Positions 63,669 to 64,000 of a stretch of DNA of 64,000 bases are shown here, one piece after another. Position 1 is the stretch's first letter; the number at the start of each line of letters is the position of its first letter. The stretch comes from CAVPCZ01 sp963779225 (lineage in GTDB: Bacteria > Bacteroidota > Ignavibacteria > UBA10030 > UBA6906), in contig CAVZWW010000001.1 of assembly GCA_963779225.1 (NCBI GenBank), positions 620,001 to 684,000 on the forward strand, read 5' to 3'. A program made the translations under genes and the position numbers. The notes beneath the pieces were generated by a model. That model did no database searches. It had not been told where the DNA came from and saw only the letters and a list, made by a program, of their open reading frames with translations.

Positions 63669-64000
63669 TCAGAAGAGGACCTTCCGCCCGTAGAAGGCTT
63701 CAGCATAGCGATGCGGGCCTGCGGCTTCCATGCCCCGGAGGCGCAAAAGGGACTGGAAGACATCCTGTGTGAACCATCGTTTTGAACGCTGGGTGGAGAA
63801 GTACCGCATGAGGTAGAGAATCTTGCGCCGGCACACGGCGTCGGAGAGGCTTACGTAGACGTTCGGCGTCCCGACGTCGCCGTCATACTTCGGCACTTCG
63901 TATTCCCAGAGGAGATGATCGCGGAAGGTGTTCCAGGTGAGCTCGCAGATCACCCGGTGGTCCTGATGAAGATCATGCCGGTAGTGTGTGAAGATCAGAT
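63669..64000 (-). CDS. PIG-L family deacetylase (partial, 5' end outside window)
   Basis: Minus-strand frame open to the window edge. The C-terminal ~110 residues are visible. Reading in from 64000 gives IFTHYRHDLHQDHR, the HxxDxHxDHR-type zinc motif of PIG-L/LmbE N-acetylglucosaminyl deacetylases, then the VICELTWNTFRDHLLWEYEVPKYDGD region and the helical tail to TGA 63669. Family members deacetylate N-acetyl sugars, often lipid- or nucleotide-linked. It is convergent with the methyltransferase gene, 23 bases apart. Confidence 0.82.
   Translation of the reverse strand, partial: LIFTHYRHDLHQDHRVICELTWNTFRDHLLWEYEVPKYDGDVGTPNVYVSLSDAVCRRKILYLMRYFSTQRSKRWFTQDVFQSLLRLRGMEAAGPHRYAEAFYGRKVLF

Overview
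The window looks like a GC-rich chromosome segment of a bacterium of the FCB superphylum, probably from the Bacteroidota/Chlorobi side (Ignavibacteria- or Kapabacteria-like). The main clue is five long secreted proteins that end in a type IX secretion (T9SS) sorting domain with the hallmark NPFNP(S/A)T motif. No rRNA, tRNA, transposase or CRISPR array is visible. Five genes appear frameshifted; they are annotated as single genes with the break described.

Layout. (1) 1-6288: a poly-gamma-glutamate (PGA) type operon holding the end of a membrane protein, a secreted aspartoacylase/desuccinylase-like metallohydrolase, a DUF6305 protein, gamma-glutamyltransferase, PgsB, PgsC and a TIGR04332-type PGA system protein. 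(2) 6347-9248: a coupled trio of a pseudo-phosphatase-like protein, kynureninase and an EamA transporter. (3) 9443-10565: a frameshifted threonine-synthase-like gene. (4) 11054-21644: a 3169-residue repeat protein (seven ~240-aa repeats, ten TIG domains, FnIII, T9SS domain) followed by two small exported proteins. (5) 22187-46285: a large exopolysaccharide/O-antigen locus: tyrosine autokinase/co-polymerase, SLBB export protein, polymerase, glycosyltransferases, two DegT aminotransferases, two SDR enzymes (one with a CBS pair), a GDP-mannose-type dehydrogenase, FemAB-like and deacetylase proteins, three Gfo/Idh oxidoreductases, a WbaP-like initiating transferase and a WbpD-like acetyltransferase. 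(6) 46342-56955: four T9SS-type modular surface proteins. (7) 56978-64000: more polysaccharide genes: two GT2 enzymes, a flippase with no ordinary start codon, two tandem C-methyltransferase paralogues, an N-methyltransferase-like enzyme and a PIG-L deacetylase running off the end.

How they fit. Regions 5-7 look like one functional block that builds an amino-/uronic-acid-containing, methylated glycan and exports it by the Wzx/Wzy/Wzc route. Surface-protein genes with T9SS tails sit in its middle. In Porphyromonas gingivalis, T9SS cargo is anchored to A-LPS whose linking sugar is made by Wbp enzymes, so this locus may encode both the anchor glycan and its cargo (inference). Region 1 would supply a second, polypeptide-type envelope polymer.
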